Notes under the pieces: model-generated
Databases searched by the model: none
Told to the model about the DNA's origin: nothing
What the model saw: the letters and a program-made list of their open reading frames with translations, nothing else
Translations under genes and position numbers: made by a program
NCBI GenBank assembly: GCA_947465645.1
Contig: CANIBQ010000002.1
Location: 1 to 64,000 of the forward strand
Source: Acidobacteriota bacterium
Lineage (GTDB): Bacteria > Acidobacteriota > Vicinamibacteria > Vicinamibacterales > UBA2999
Length of the DNA: 64,000 bases
Direction of reading: 5' to 3'
Part shown: positions 15,398 through 23,681 of the stretch, piece after piece
Layout of the letters: every line of letters begins with the position of its first letter
How positions within the stretch are numbered: position 1 is the stretch's first letter

Positions 15398-15964
15398 TCA
15401 GGATACCAATAATCCGGCGTTCGTGCACAGGCTATACACGAGGGCGACAGGCAGGCCCACGACGTTCGAATACGAGCCGTCGATCCGGGTCACGAAGCGC
15501 GACGCCAGGCCTTGAATGGCGTAGGACCCGGCCTTGTCGAGGCCTTCCCCGCTGGCCACATACCACTCGAGCTCGGCATCGGCCAGCGGCGCGAACTCGA
15601 CCGCCGTGCGCGCGACGTCAACGTATGGGACGCTCTCCCATGTGAGCGACACCCCGGTGATGACCTCGTGTGTCCGGCCTGAAAGCAGCCGGAGCATGCG
15701 GATCGCATCCGCGGCGCCGGTCGGCTTTCCGAGGATATGGCCGTCGATCGTGACGATGGTGTCGGCCGCGAGCACGGGCCGCTGCCCCGCCACCGATGCG
15801 ACCGCGGCCCCTTTGGCCACGGCGAGGCGACGAACGTAGCTCTCCGGCGACTCGTCGGCCGTGAGGGTCTCGTCCACGTCCGCCGGCAGCACGTCGAACG
15901 GGAACCCGGCGGCGCGGAGCAGCTCGGCGCGCCGCGGCGACGCCGACGCCAGAATCAGCTTCAT
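15398..15964 (-). CDS. maf: Maf-like nucleotide pyrophosphatase
   Basis: A 188-residue Maf/HAM1-fold protein that hydrolyses non-canonical or modified nucleoside triphosphates. The N-terminal [12 protein letters not shown], the catalytic A-A-D-T-I-V region, G-K-P-T-G-A-A-D-A and Y-A-I-Q-G-L-A are the family motifs. It lies 18 bases upstream of ccmE on the same strand, so it may share a promoter with the ccm operon. It is divergent from the DciA-like gene, with 22 bases between the two starts. Confidence 0.9.
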   Translation of the reverse strand: MKLILASASPRRAELLRAAGFPFDVLPADVDETLTADESPESYVRRLAVAKGAAVASVAGQRPVLAADTIVTIDGHILGKPTGAADAIRMLRLLSGRTHEVITGVSLTWESVPYVDVARTAVEFAPLADAELEWYVASGEGLDKAGSYAIQGLASRFVTRIDGSYSNVVGLPVALVYSLCTNAGLLVS

Positions 15965-15986
15965 CCTTCAATGCTATCCTCGCGAT

Positions 15987-16265
15987 GTGGTTCCGGTACA
16001 GAGCGTCATGCCGCAGGCACTGGCGGAAGTGCTCCGCAAGGCTCCCCTCTCTCCCGAGAAGGTGGCATTCGCCTGGCGCTCGGCCGTCGGCAGCGGCGTC
16101 GACAACGTGACGACCGCGGAGTTGAACGGGCATGTGCTGTACGTGCGCGCGAGGGACGCCGCGTGGCGGCGCGAGATCGAGCGATCCGCGGCCGTGATTC
16201 GCAACCGGCTCAACGCCCTGCTCGGCGACGGCGTCGTCAAGACGCTCCAGGTATCGCTCGAATAA
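15987..16265 (+). CDS. DUF721/DciA-like protein
   Basis: A 92-residue protein with the DUF721 (DciA family) pattern: a helical N-terminus, then [17 protein letters not shown] and A-W-R-R-E-I-E-R. DciA proteins help load the replicative helicase, so a role in replication or an RNA/DNA-binding function is possible. The start may be GTG 15987 or ATG 16008; the first is used because it needs no internal choice. The gene ends 11 bases before the thiolase ATG and is probably co-transcribed. Confidence 0.7.
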   Translation: MVPVQSVMPQALAEVLRKAPLSPEKVAFAWRSAVGSGVDNVTTAELNGHVLYVRARDAAWRREIERSAAVIRNRLNALLGDGVVKTLQVSLE

Positions 16266-16276
16266 CCCCGACGGCC

Positions 16277-17458
16277 ATGCAGGACGCCGTCATCCTCTCC
16301 GCCGTCCGGACTCCTACAGGTAAATTCCTCGGCGCCTTGAAGCCATTCACGGCCACCGAGCTTGGCGCGATGGTGGTGCGTGAAGCGGTGCGCCGCGCCG
16401 GCGTCGATCCGGCGGCGGTTGAGGAATGCATCATGGGCAACGTCGTGTCGGCCGGCCTCGGGCAGGCGCCGGCACGGCAGGCGGCGCTCCGCGGCGGACT
16501 CGCGGACCATGTCGCCGCCCTCACGATCAACAAGGTGTGCGGATCGGGGCTGAAGGCGGTGATGCTCGCCGCGCAGGGGATCGCGACCGGAGACATCGAC
16601 ATCGCCGTCGCCGGCGGCATGGAGTCGATGAGCCACTGTCCGTACCTGCTCAAGGGCGCGCGCGAAGGCCTGCGGATGGGGAACGGCCAGATGGTCGACT
16701 CGATGGTGAACGACGGCCTCTGGTGCTCGTTCGAGGACTGGCACATGGGCAACGCCGGTGAGGTGGTGGCGACCCAATACCGGGTTGGACGTGCCGAACA
16801 GGATGCGTATGCGGTCGAGAGCCACCGGAAGGCGGCGGACGCGGCGGACGCGGGACGATTCACCGCCGAGATACTCCCGGTGTCGATTCCGCAGAAGAAG
16901 GGCGAGCCAATCCTGTTTGACCAGGACGAGTCCGTCCGCCGGGACACCACCGTCGAGGCGCTCGGAGCGCTGCGGCCGGCATTTCGCAAAGACGGCACGG
17001 TGACGGCGGGGAACGCTCCGCCGGTGAATGACGGCGCCGCCGCCCTGGTCGTCATGTCGGCGCGACGCGCGGCCGAGCTGAGGCTCCGCCCGATGGCGCG
17101 GATCGTCGGGCAGGCGACCAGCGGCCTGGCGCCGAAGGACGTGCTCATGACCCCGGTCGAGGCCGTCCGTCGCGTGCTGCAGAAAGTCAAATGGACGACC
17201 GGGGACGTTGACCTGTTCGAGCTGAACGAGGCCTTCTCGGTGCAGGCGGTCGCCGTGCTGCGACAGCTCGGCATCGATCCCGCCAGGGTCAACGTCAACG
17301 GCGGCGCGGTAGCGCTCGGTCACCCCATCGGCGCCAGCGGCGCGCGGATCCTGACGACGCTGCTGTACGCGCTGGAGCAGCGCAACCTGACTCGTGGCAT
17401 TGCGACGCTGTGTCTCGGTGGAGGCAATGGCGTCGCGCTAGCGGTGGAACGCGCCTGA
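16277..17458 (+). CDS. Acetyl-CoA C-acyltransferase (thiolase)
   Basis: A 393-residue cytoplasmic thiolase that condenses or cleaves acyl-CoA units. The nucleophile is in N-K-V-C-G-S-G-L-K at about residue 90. The active-site motifs [20 protein letters not shown] and the second cysteine in L-C-L-G-G-G-N-G are intact. The loop usually reading G-N-A-S-x-x-N-D-G is G-N-A-P-P-V-N-D-G here. The length fits the biosynthetic acetoacetyl-CoA thiolase group, but a fatty-acid degradation role cannot be excluded. The ATG at 16277 is the first consistent start; the long upstream frame is a shadow. Confidence 0.92.
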   Translation: MQDAVILSAVRTPTGKFLGALKPFTATELGAMVVREAVRRAGVDPAAVEECIMGNVVSAGLGQAPARQAALRGGLADHVAALTINKVCGSGLKAVMLAAQGIATGDIDIAVAGGMESMSHCPYLLKGAREGLRMGNGQMVDSMVNDGLWCSFEDWHMGNAGEVVATQYRVGRAEQDAYAVESHRKAADAADAGRFTAEILPVSIPQKKGEPILFDQDESVRRDTTVEALGALRPAFRKDGTVTAGNAPPVNDGAAALVVMSARRAAELRLRPMARIVGQATSGLAPKDVLMTPVEAVRRVLQKVKWTTGDVDLFELNEAFSVQAVAVLRQLGIDPARVNVNGGAVALGHPIGASGARILTTLLYALEQRNLTRGIATLCLGGGNGVALAVERA

Positions 17459-17468
17459 CATTCCGCTT

Positions 17469-17537
17469 GTGGGGCAAGCCTTGTCAGGCTTGCCCGGCCG
17501 GCCTGACAAGGCCGGCCCCACACAAGGCTTGCCCCAC
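17469..17537. repeat. 53-bp twin-hairpin repeat, copy 3, with an extra half-arm
   Basis: From 17469 to 17521 this is the same 53-bp unit, with stems GGCAAGCC/GGCTTGCC and GGCCGGCC/GGCCGGCC. A further A-A-G-G-C-T-T-G-C-C-C-C-A-C follows to 17537 and can pair again with the first arm. It lies between convergent genes and may serve as a bidirectional terminator. Confidence 0.85.
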
Positions 17538-17552
17538 AAGCCCACACACGCG

Positions 17553-19067
17553 TCAACGCTTCGTCGTCACCGGCACGCGGCGCAGATCGCTTGTGGCCGG
17601 CCCGTTGATGACCGTGCCATCCGGGGTGAAGCGCGACCCGTGGCACGGACAGTCCCACGTTTTTTCCGCGCCATTCCACGCGACGTCGCATCCGAGGTGG
17701 GTGCACACGGCCGAACAGGCGTGGATCACGTTCTGGGCGTCGCGGCAGACGGCGATCTTCCCCTCGTCCGAATCGAAGATCCCGCCCTCCCCCGGCTTGA
17801 GCGCCTGCACCGGGCCGTCCTCGGTGTTGAGCGACGTGAGCCGGTTGGTGATCAGATGCGCCGGGAAGGCGAGGTTCTCCTTCACGTAGTCGAGCGCCGC
17901 GGCCACCGCCTTGATGCGGGTGGCGTCGTAGAGCGCGGAGTAGGCGTTCGGCTTGCCCAATATGAGATCGCTGACGATCATCCCGGCGAGGGTTCCGAAC
18001 GTCATGCCGTTTCCTGAATACCCCGTGGCGACGTAGACGTGCTGGGATACCGCATTCCTGCCGATGAACGGCAGCCCGTCAACGGGCTCGATGATCTGGC
18101 CTGACCAGCGGAATTGCGGGTTGGTGAGGCCGAAGCGATCCCGCATGTACGACGCCAGCCGTTCGAAGCAGGCCTCGGTGTCGGTCTTGTCGCCGGTGCG
18201 ATGGTCTTCGCCGCCGACGATCAGGTAGGTCCGCCCCGAGACGCGCTGCCAGCGCGTGTAGTGATACGGGTCGTCGGTGTCCCAGAGCAGGCCCTGGTTC
18301 TCCGGTGCGCCTGATTCCGCGGCCATCGCGTACGAGCGATAGGCCGCGATCTTGGTGTGCAGCAGCACCCGGTTGTTGATCGGCACGTGTGCCGCCACGA
18401 AGACCTGCGCCGCCCGCACCGTTCCGTGCTCGGTCTCGACGCGGCACGGCTCGTCGTCGTGCACGCCGACGACGCGGGTGCCTTCGAAGATCTGGACGCC
18501 GTGCTCAATCGCCTCGTTGAGCAACTCTGCGAGATACACGGTCGCATGTATCTGTCCCTGGTTGTCCCATCGAATCGCGCCGCGCGTCTTGAACGGCAGC
18601 GGCGGGTGATCGTCCCATTCGACCTGGCAGCCGGCGAGACGCGCGGCCGCGAGTTCCTCCGCCAGCCAGTCCAGGTCCGAGTCGCGCTCGGTGTAGAGAT
18701 AGCCGGGCAGCCGCTGAAAGCCGCACTGGACGCTGTTGCAGATGGATTTCTCGATCCAGGAGATCGCATCGCGGCTCGATCTCGCCACCAGCTGCGCGGC
18801 ATCGGCGCCAAAGTCGCGCGCGATCTTCATGTAGCGTCCATCCACGGCTTCGGTGAGATGGCTGGTGGTATTCCCTGTCTCGCCGCTGCCGATTCGATCC
18901 CGCTCGAGCAGTGCCACGCGCTTGCCCGCGCGGCTGAGAATCACCGCGGCCGTCAGGCCTGAAATGCCGCCGCCGACGATGGCGATATCGGTGGTGAGGT
19001 CGCCGGCGAGTGGCGGTCTGGGAAGCAGCTGATGGGTGGCGCGCCACAACGATTCGGTGCTGGACAT
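17553..19067 (-). CDS. FAD-dependent oxidoreductase with C-terminal Rieske domain
   Basis: A 504-residue two-domain protein. Residues about 25-380 are a DadA/glycine-oxidase-type FAD domain with the nucleotide motif G-G-G-I-S-G-L-T-A-A-V and the C-terminal G-Y-S-G-N-G-M-T-F-G. The last about 90 residues hold a Rieske [2Fe-2S] site, C-T-H-L-G-C and C-P-C-H-G-S. Such fusions are widespread and usually uncharacterised; the substrate is unknown. No export signal is seen. It marks the left border of the genomic island. Confidence 0.88.
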   Translation of the reverse strand: MSSTESLWRATHQLLPRPPLAGDLTTDIAIVGGGISGLTAAVILSRAGKRVALLERDRIGSGETGNTTSHLTEAVDGRYMKIARDFGADAAQLVARSSRDAISWIEKSICNSVQCGFQRLPGYLYTERDSDLDWLAEELAAARLAGCQVEWDDHPPLPFKTRGAIRWDNQGQIHATVYLAELLNEAIEHGVQIFEGTRVVGVHDDEPCRVETEHGTVRAAQVFVAAHVPINNRVLLHTKIAAYRSYAMAAESGAPENQGLLWDTDDPYHYTRWQRVSGRTYLIVGGEDHRTGDKTDTEACFERLASYMRDRFGLTNPQFRWSGQIIEPVDGLPFIGRNAVSQHVYVATGYSGNGMTFGTLAGMIVSDLILGKPNAYSALYDATRIKAVAAALDYVKENLAFPAHLITNRLTSLNTEDGPVQALKPGEGGIFDSDEGKIAVCRDAQNVIHACSAVCTHLGCDVAWNGAEKTWDCPCHGSRFTPDGTVINGPATSDLRRVPVTTKR

Positions 19068-19317
19068 GGTTCGCGTGGATGCAGAAACTGCGCCCGATCA
19101 AGGCCAGCACAGGATGAAATTTCTGCGATTACTTGGGCTAGGGGCGAAAGTCCACCAACGCTGTAAGTAGTTGACCCAATTGGAAGAGTGGTCACAACCT
19201 GCACGGATTTTCGGGTAATTATGTCGTTCACAAACCCACCCGATCCGCTTGATTCGTTAGCAAATGCGCCACGGTTCAGCTTTGCGGAGTACCTAATCCT
19301 GCTATCCTGTCGGGGCG
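19068..19317. other. Intergenic stretch at the left edge of the island
   Basis: About 250 bases, richer in A and T than the flanks. Open frames here are short and unconvincing. No tRNA, terminator hairpin or clear promoter was recognised, except a TATCCT before the next TTG start. Confidence 0.4.
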
Positions 19318-19500
19318 TTGCCGGACCTGACCCCAGACGAAATCAAAGCGATGATCGAAGAGTTGGAGCACGTCTGCGAACAGGCCAAGACGCTCTCGGA
19401 CCAACTCAAAGCGGCGATGGTGCAGCGCGCCCGCGACGACCAACAACTACTCTCCGCGATACGACCAGAGCGTCGGCGCACTCCGCGTAAGCACCGCTAG
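19318..19500 (+). CDS. Small protein of unknown function
   Basis: A 60-residue frame starting at TTG with a weak GGGGC upstream. The sequence is amphipathic and helical (E-I-K-A-M-I-E-E-L-E-H-V-C-E-Q-A-K) and ends with a basic tail (R-R-R-T-P-R-K-H-R). The heptad-like pattern suggests a short coiled coil. It overlaps the convergent gene by 4 bases. No family is recognised; it could also be a chance frame. Confidence 0.45.
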   Translation: MPDLTPDEIKAMIEELEHVCEQAKTLSDQLKAAMVQRARDDQQLLSAIRPERRRTPRKHR

Positions 19501-19745
19501 CGTTTCTTCCCCGCCTTCCGCTTGGGCTTCGGCTCCTTGAGCACCGGCACGGACTCGTACGCGTAGGTGCCTGCCTTCGCCAAGGGTGCGCCCCGCCGAC
19601 GCTGCTTCTTCCGCGCCTTTGGTTTCGGCTTCGGCGCGGCCTTCCGGCTTCCCGGCGTGCCGTGGGGCGGCGGTGGCGTGTGCAGCAACGCCCGCAGGTT
19701 GGCATCCAGATCGTCGGGGAGTTTCAGGAGATCACGCTTTGACAT
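19497..19745 (-). CDS. Small Lys/Arg/Pro-rich protein of unknown function
   Basis: An 82-residue frame starting at ATG 19745 (M-S-K-R-D-L-L-K). The first 25 residues may form a helix (L-P-D-D-L-D-A-N-L-R-A-L-L). The rest is proline- and lysine-rich (K-A-A-P-K-P-K-P-K-A-R-K-K) and strongly basic, as in nucleic-acid-binding tails. No family is recognised. It is divergent from the 194-aa gene of the XRE/M78 pair. Confidence 0.5.
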   Translation of the reverse strand: MSKRDLLKLPDDLDANLRALLHTPPPPHGTPGSRKAAPKPKPKARKKQRRRGAPLAKAGTYAYESVPVLKEPKPKRKAGKKR

Positions 19746-19775
19746 AAACAACGCCAGTCCAATAACTTACGCCGA

Positions 19776-19797
19776 TTAGGCATAATTTAGGCATATT
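19776..19797. promoter_or_regulatory. Two direct TTAGGCATA repeats, candidate operator
   Basis: TTAGGCATA occurs at 19776 and again at 19787, spaced 11 bases, about one DNA turn. It lies between the divergent small gene and the 194-aa gene that precedes an XRE-type regulator, the usual place for an autoregulatory site. Confidence 0.45.
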
Positions 19798-19860
19798 TTT
19801 AACACGTTTTGTCTGTTGCCGTGCTATTGTTCCGCCTGCCGAACTGAGAGGCGGCAACAG

Positions 19861-20445
19861 ATGCTCATCGACATGAACGACCTTCCCGACGCGCTGCGCG
19901 CGCAGATCGGCATTCTTCGCGGGCTCGTACTGGGCGCGCTCGCTGACTTCCACGGCAAGCATCGAGAATTGCGAGTCGATTACAGCGCGCGGAGTGAGGC
20001 ATCGATCATCCACGACTACATGGTGAAACAGGCCAAAGTCGCAGGGTTCGACTGGAAGTTGAAGCGCAATTTGTTCCTGTTCCGCGTCGGCACCGACTTC
20101 TCGGTCAAGCCAAAGAAACTGGATCGGCAGCTTCGCCCGCGCAACGTTCTGACACAACTCGTTCTCGATTTCGAGCGGCAGCGCGTCATGCACCTGTTTG
20201 ACGATCTCGATCTCACGCATCTGTTTCTCGGCTACCAGCGCGATGGCGCGGAACTACTGACGTCCTCTATCTGGCTCGTATGTCCAGACGGCAGAGGCGT
20301 AAAGTGGGCCGCCGAGTTACGCGCCGAGGATGCTGCTGCCGCTGTGGAGTTTGCGCTGCCGGTCACGCCGACGATGCCCACCGAAACCGAGGGACGTCGC
20401 ATCAAGCCCAAGAAGATTGCAAAGCCCGCAGTCATTGGCGAATGA
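19861..20445 (+). CDS. Protein of unknown function coupled to an XRE/M78 regulator
   Basis: A 194-residue protein starting at ATG 19861, preceded by GAGAGGCGG. No known domain is recognised. Visible features are an N-terminal helical part (L-P-D-A-L-R-A-Q-I-G), conserved-looking D-Y-S-A-R-S-E-A-S and F-D-W-K-L-K-R-N-L-F-L-F-R-V, and a basic C-terminus (R-I-K-P-K-K-I-A-K-P). Its stop overlaps the next ATG in an ATGA junction, so the two proteins are made together. The arrangement resembles the toxin position in two-gene systems with XRE-COG2856 antitoxins, but no toxin motif is seen. Confidence 0.7.
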   Translation: MLIDMNDLPDALRAQIGILRGLVLGALADFHGKHRELRVDYSARSEASIIHDYMVKQAKVAGFDWKLKRNLFLFRVGTDFSVKPKKLDRQLRPRNVLTQLVLDFERQRVMHLFDDLDLTHLFLGYQRDGAELLTSSIWLVCPDGRGVKWAAELRAEDAAAAVEFALPVTPTMPTETEGRRIKPKKIAKPAVIGE

Positions 20446-21521
20446 CGAACACTGTAAATCCCGAAATGGTACGGCTGGCGCGTGAAGCGCGCGGGCTGAC
20501 TCAGACCGGACTTGCGAAGGCGGCACGTCTCAACCAGGCGACGATCTCCAAGATCGAATCGTCGTTGCTGGACGTGTCGCCCGCCAATCTCACAGCCATC
20601 GCTGGCGCGGTCAAGATGCCCGAGACGTTCTTCTACCAGACCGATCTGATTCACGGTGCCGGAACGAGCGAATTTTTTCATCGTAAGCGGCAGGCTGTTC
20701 CGGTCGGCGTCCTCATGAAGATTCATGCGCTGATCAATATCCTGAGGATTCAGATCGCTACATTGCTTCACGCGGTCGAACCGCCACCCTGCCGAATACC
20801 GCAATTGGAGCTTGCGGACTTCAACGGCAATCCGGCTGAAGTGGCGCGAGCGGTAAGAGCGGCGCTGAATGTATCGGCAGGCCCGATCCCCACCGTCGTA
20901 AAGCTGATCGAGGACGCGGGCGGGCTTGTTATCCCGTGCGCGTTTGGAACGTTCGAGGTCGATGCCATCAGTCGGTGGGTGCCGGGTATGCCGATGCCAC
21001 TGTTCTTCGTCAACAGTGCCGCGCCTGTGGATCGGTTCCGTATGAATATCGCCCATGAACTCGGTCACATGGTGATGCACCGTGTTCCCGAGGCCGACAT
21101 GGAGGACCAAGCGAATAAGTTCGCGGCTGAGTTCCTGATGCCTGCGAGCGAGATTAAGCCGCAGCTGTACAACATCACGTTGCAACGACTCGCCGCGCTG
21201 AAACCCTATTGGCGCACGTCGATGAATTCGATCTTGAAACGGGCTGGCGATCTCAACACCGTCAGTTCTGGCGCGCTGCGCTATTTGTGGATTCAGATGG
21301 CGCAGCGCGGGTATCGCAAACGTGAGCCCCAGGAATTGGATCTGATCCCTGAGCCCCCGTCTCTTCTTAAGGAGATCGTGGATTTCTATCGGATGGACTT
21401 GGGGTATTCCGTTGACGATCTCGCACGGGCGCTGAAATCGACTAGCGCCGACCTGATGGTCATGTACGGGCTCGAGTTGTCGAAGCCTGAAACTGCGCGA
21501 CAGTTGCGGCGGGTGAAGTGA
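20442..21521 (+). CDS. XRE-family regulator with ImmA/IrrE (M78) metallopeptidase domain
   Basis: A 359-residue protein. Residues about 6-60 form a Cro/CI helix-turn-helix (L-T-Q-T-G-L-A-K-A-A-R-L with Q-A-T-I-S-K-I-E). Residues about 150-260 hold the M78 zinc site H-E-L-G-H with N-x-A in front (N-I-A-H-E-L-G-H-M), followed by F-A-A-E-F-L-M-P, the third-ligand region of the ImmA/IrrE family. Such proteins cleave or sense a partner repressor, and some act as antitoxins. The ATG at 20442 overlaps the stop of the 194-aa gene. Confidence 0.88.
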   Translation: MTNTVNPEMVRLAREARGLTQTGLAKAARLNQATISKIESSLLDVSPANLTAIAGAVKMPETFFYQTDLIHGAGTSEFFHRKRQAVPVGVLMKIHALINILRIQIATLLHAVEPPPCRIPQLELADFNGNPAEVARAVRAALNVSAGPIPTVVKLIEDAGGLVIPCAFGTFEVDAISRWVPGMPMPLFFVNSAAPVDRFRMNIAHELGHMVMHRVPEADMEDQANKFAAEFLMPASEIKPQLYNITLQRLAALKPYWRTSMNSILKRAGDLNTVSSGALRYLWIQMAQRGYRKREPQELDLIPEPPSLLKEIVDFYRMDLGYSVDDLARALKSTSADLMVMYGLELSKPETARQLRRVK

Positions 21522-21565
21522 CCATGACACCAGCGTTGTAGAGGCCCACCAGCTATTCAGAGTCG

Positions 21566-21603
21566 AAGGGCAAGGACTGCTGAGAGGTGCAGTCCTTGCC
21601 CTT
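21566..21603 (+). terminator. Stem-loop terminator after the XRE/M78 gene
   Basis: AAGGGCAAGGACTGC pairs perfectly with GCAGTCCTTGCCCTT over 15 bp around the 8-base loop TGAGAGGT. It lies 45 bases after the stop. There is no long T-run, so it may act as a strong hairpin terminator or mark a boundary. Confidence 0.65.
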
Positions 21604-21606
21604 GTC

Positions 21607-21679
21607 GGGCGGCGCTTGGTGCCTCTGGCGGTTTCTGGAGCCTGTCCTGAGAGGGGTCCGATCCCCCTGCCGTCCACCA
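21607..21679 (+). other. tRNA-like structure or tRNA 3' remnant
   Basis: The 3' part has a perfect T arm (AGGGG, loop TCCGATC, CCCCT), then GCCGTCC, A and CCA. A 5' segment GGGCGGC at 21607-21613 can pair with GCCGTCC over 7 bp with one G-U. The 38 bases between do not fold into normal D and anticodon arms, so a functional tRNA is not supported. It could be an integration remnant. Confidence 0.4.
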
Positions 21680-21727
21680 TCATTATCGCGCGGTGCGCGC
21701 CATTTGCGACCGCGAAACAGCTCGCGC

Positions 21728-22696
21728 TCAATGCGTGCTCGCTCGACCTGGCTGCTTGTAGGTCAGGCGCTTGCCTTCCGCGCCCGCGACGATCAGGAGC
21801 GGGCGTTGCGCGTCCGACACCTTGCGGGCGTTGTAGCGGAATTCAAACTCAGAGACGTAGCGCCCAAGGTGACCCTTGCCAACGTGATGGAACGTGCCGA
21901 CAATGCCACGCTTCAGCAACGATACGAACCCTTCCGCCGTGTTGGTGTGGACGTTGCCGCGCACGTACTCGCCCTTGCCGTGGTTCGTCATGTGGCGCGT
22001 CATGCCCGCGATGGTGCGCTTGCCGCTCGGGACTTTCGGGCCGTGGTAGATGTTGGTTTCATCGGTCATCAGCACCGATCCGGGCGCAACGTGCGCCTTG
22101 ATCGCCGCCGTCATCGAATCACCGTCTACGCGCGCCATCGGCATCGCACGGACATTGCCGCCACGCTCCACCAGCACCGCGACAGCGGCCTTCCGTCCAC
22201 CGTCCGCAGGCATGCGGCCCTTGCCGCTCTTACGCTTGCCGCCGATGTACGCCTCATCGACTTCCACGGTGCCCGACAGCGGCGCGAGTAGCGATCCGCT
22301 GTCCATCGCGTAGCGGAGACGGTGCATCATGAACCACGCGGCGCGGTACGTGATGCCGAGCATCCGGTGCAACTGGTGGGCGCTGATGCCTTTCTTCGAC
22401 GCGCCAATCAGGTAGATCGCCTGAATCCACTTCGTCAGCTTGATGTGCGAATCCTCGAACACGGTGCCCACGGTAACGGTGAACTGCTTCCGGCAGGCGC
22501 GGCACTTCAACAGACCCTTGCGACCGGGGCGCGCGCTCTCCGCCTTCGGCGTCAGACGATACGGATCGGCACCGCCGCAGCGGGGGCACGCAGGACCGGC
22601 CGCGCCCCATCTCAGGAATTCCATGTATTCCCGCGCCTTGTCCTCATCGGCAAAATGCGCCCCCAACTTGGACCACGAAAGCGGCGTCTTTTCCAT
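21728..22696 (-). CDS. IS1595-family transposase
   Basis: A 322-residue ISXO2-like transposase. An N-terminal zinc ribbon (C-P-R-C-G and C-R-A-C-R) at about residues 38-80 precedes a helix-turn-helix region (S-A-H-Q-L-H-R-M-L-G). The DDE-type catalytic domain follows, with V-D-E-A-Y-I-G-G, a central D in M-T-D-E-T, and a C-terminal N-T-A-E-G-F-V-S-L-L-K plus E-F-x-F-R-Y-N. The reading frame is intact and begins with ATG 22696, so the element may still be active. Confidence 0.92.
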   Translation of the reverse strand: MEKTPLSWSKLGAHFADEDKAREYMEFLRWGAAGPACPRCGGADPYRLTPKAESARPGRKGLLKCRACRKQFTVTVGTVFEDSHIKLTKWIQAIYLIGASKKGISAHQLHRMLGITYRAAWFMMHRLRYAMDSGSLLAPLSGTVEVDEAYIGGKRKSGKGRMPADGGRKAAVAVLVERGGNVRAMPMARVDGDSMTAAIKAHVAPGSVLMTDETNIYHGPKVPSGKRTIAGMTRHMTNHGKGEYVRGNVHTNTAEGFVSLLKRGIVGTFHHVGKGHLGRYVSEFEFRYNARKVSDAQRPLLIVAGAEGKRLTYKQPGRASTH

Positions 22697-22700
22697 GCAC

Positions 22701-22737
22701 TAAGCCTACACAAACCCATTGGGTGTGTCAAGGCTTA
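22701..22737. repeat. 37-bp palindrome upstream of the transposase
   Basis: TAAGCCT at the left and AGGCTTA at the right are exact complements, with ACACAAACCCA and TGGGTGTGT as inner arms. On the minus strand TTGACA (22731-22726), 17 bases and TAGGCT (22708-22703) could serve as the transposase promoter, so the palindrome would be an operator or an IS end. Confidence 0.6.
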
Positions 22738-22738
22738 A

Positions 22739-23488
22739 TCACAGGGAAAACACCCCGCTGTCCTCACGACTCAGCGCCGCTGACGTCTGGACCATCCCGG
22801 TGCTAACCACCACCAATTTCAGCGAAAACCCGTCGCGCTTACCTGTGGTTGCCGATGTCACTTTGAATGAGACGTACAGCTCTACATACCGGTGGGGCGT
22901 ACCAAGAAGGTCCACTTCTGCGCCCGGAGTCAACAACCACAGGTGCGCCAGTGGAAGCTCGCCAAGGGGCATGCCTGTGGTGGCACGTTCGTATCGGCAG
23001 ACTTCCAGTTGGCTCGTGTGTCCCTTGATGATTTCGCGCTTTTCCGCGCCCACCCCTCGCCATCGCATCATTGACGGCAACGGCGGGTACTCGTGTGCCC
23101 CCTGCATCCACGATGTTTCAACAGCGAATACATCCGTGTCGCCTTCGTTCGACACGGCGATCCTGTACGTCTCGTCCTCCCATCGACCGTGTAGACGCAA
23201 ACTCAGATTAGGCGTCTCCACATCGGACTGAAGGCGCGGTCCAATCAGCGGGTTTCGCTTCGGGACCCCCAAGTAGTGATGCGCGGAAAAGAGAAGCGCG
23301 TACCACAAGAAGAACGCAGTCGCGGAGATCGCCAGGACGCCGACCACGCGCACGGGAAGGGCTATGTCCCACATGTACGCCCACCAACCCCAATACGTGC
23401 CCGCCCAGATTGCCACCCCAACCGCGATTCCAAACCCGAGGACGAAATGCGCTCGCCGCAGATCGTCAATCGCCTGTCGCCATCCCAT
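22739..23488 (-). CDS. Membrane protein of unknown function (island cargo)
   Basis: A 249-residue protein with two N-terminal membrane helices (F-V-L-G-F-G-I-A-V-G-V-A-I-W-A-G and V-V-G-V-L-A-I-S-A-T-A-F-F-L-W-Y). The remaining about 160 residues look like a beta-rich soluble domain (L-S-L-R-L-H-G-R-W; V-A-V-S-N-E-G-D-T-type start I-A-V-S-N-E-G). No family is recognised. It lies between copies of the 21-bp motif described at 22701-22739 and 23617-23638, as cargo genes do, and its stop directly abuts the palindrome. Confidence 0.6.
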   Translation of the reverse strand: MGWRQAIDDLRRAHFVLGFGIAVGVAIWAGTYWGWWAYMWDIALPVRVVGVLAISATAFFLWYALLFSAHHYLGVPKRNPLIGPRLQSDVETPNLSLRLHGRWEDETYRIAVSNEGDTDVFAVETSWMQGAHEYPPLPSMMRWRGVGAEKREIIKGHTSQLEVCRYERATTGMPLGELPLAHLWLLTPGAEVDLLGTPHRYVELYVSFKVTSATTGKRDGFSLKLVVVSTGMVQTSAALSREDSGVFSL

Positions 23489-23616
23489 CGCGTCAATCTC
23501 CTACCCGTACGCCGGGCCTGCGGTGCCGCAGAGATTACGCGAGGTTGGTTCGTCCCCGTGCAAAGTCGAGAAGAAGTGACTACCCACGGACCGGGGTTCG
23601 CGCTACCCACTTTCGC

Positions 23617-23638
23617 CCCTTGGTTTGTGAAGGCGTAA
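23617..23638 (+). repeat. Island 21-bp motif, copy 3
   Basis: The sequence TTGGTTTGTGAAGGCGTAAT follows the pattern T-K-G-G-K-T-K-T-G-T-like seen at 22701-22739, both arms. It lies after the membrane gene start on the side facing recA. Confidence 0.5.
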
Positions 23639-23681
23639 TTTGGGTGTCTCCCCGTAAACCACTGAAAACAGAGGCTATGCC

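Larger units (their letters stand above)
21680..22741 (-). mobile_element. IS1595-family insertion sequence, boundaries unresolved
   Basis: The element is defined by its transposase gene. Inverted ends could not be matched with confidence: the upstream side carries a 37-bp palindrome at 22701-22737, but no matching end was seen downstream of the transposase. About 1 kb is the usual size for this family. Confidence 0.55.

Noticed and set aside
21607..21679. A functional tRNA gene
   Set aside because: The middle 38 bases do not form a D arm or a 7-base anticodon loop, so only a tRNA-like remnant is supported.
20232..21731. A 499-codon minus-strand frame over the XRE/M78 gene
   Set aside because: It is antisense to a gene with clear HTH and protease motifs, and its start lies over the tRNA-like structure.
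19318..23488. Prophage
   Set aside because: No integrase, capsid, tail, terminase or lysis gene is seen; only an IS transposase, a regulator pair and small genes.
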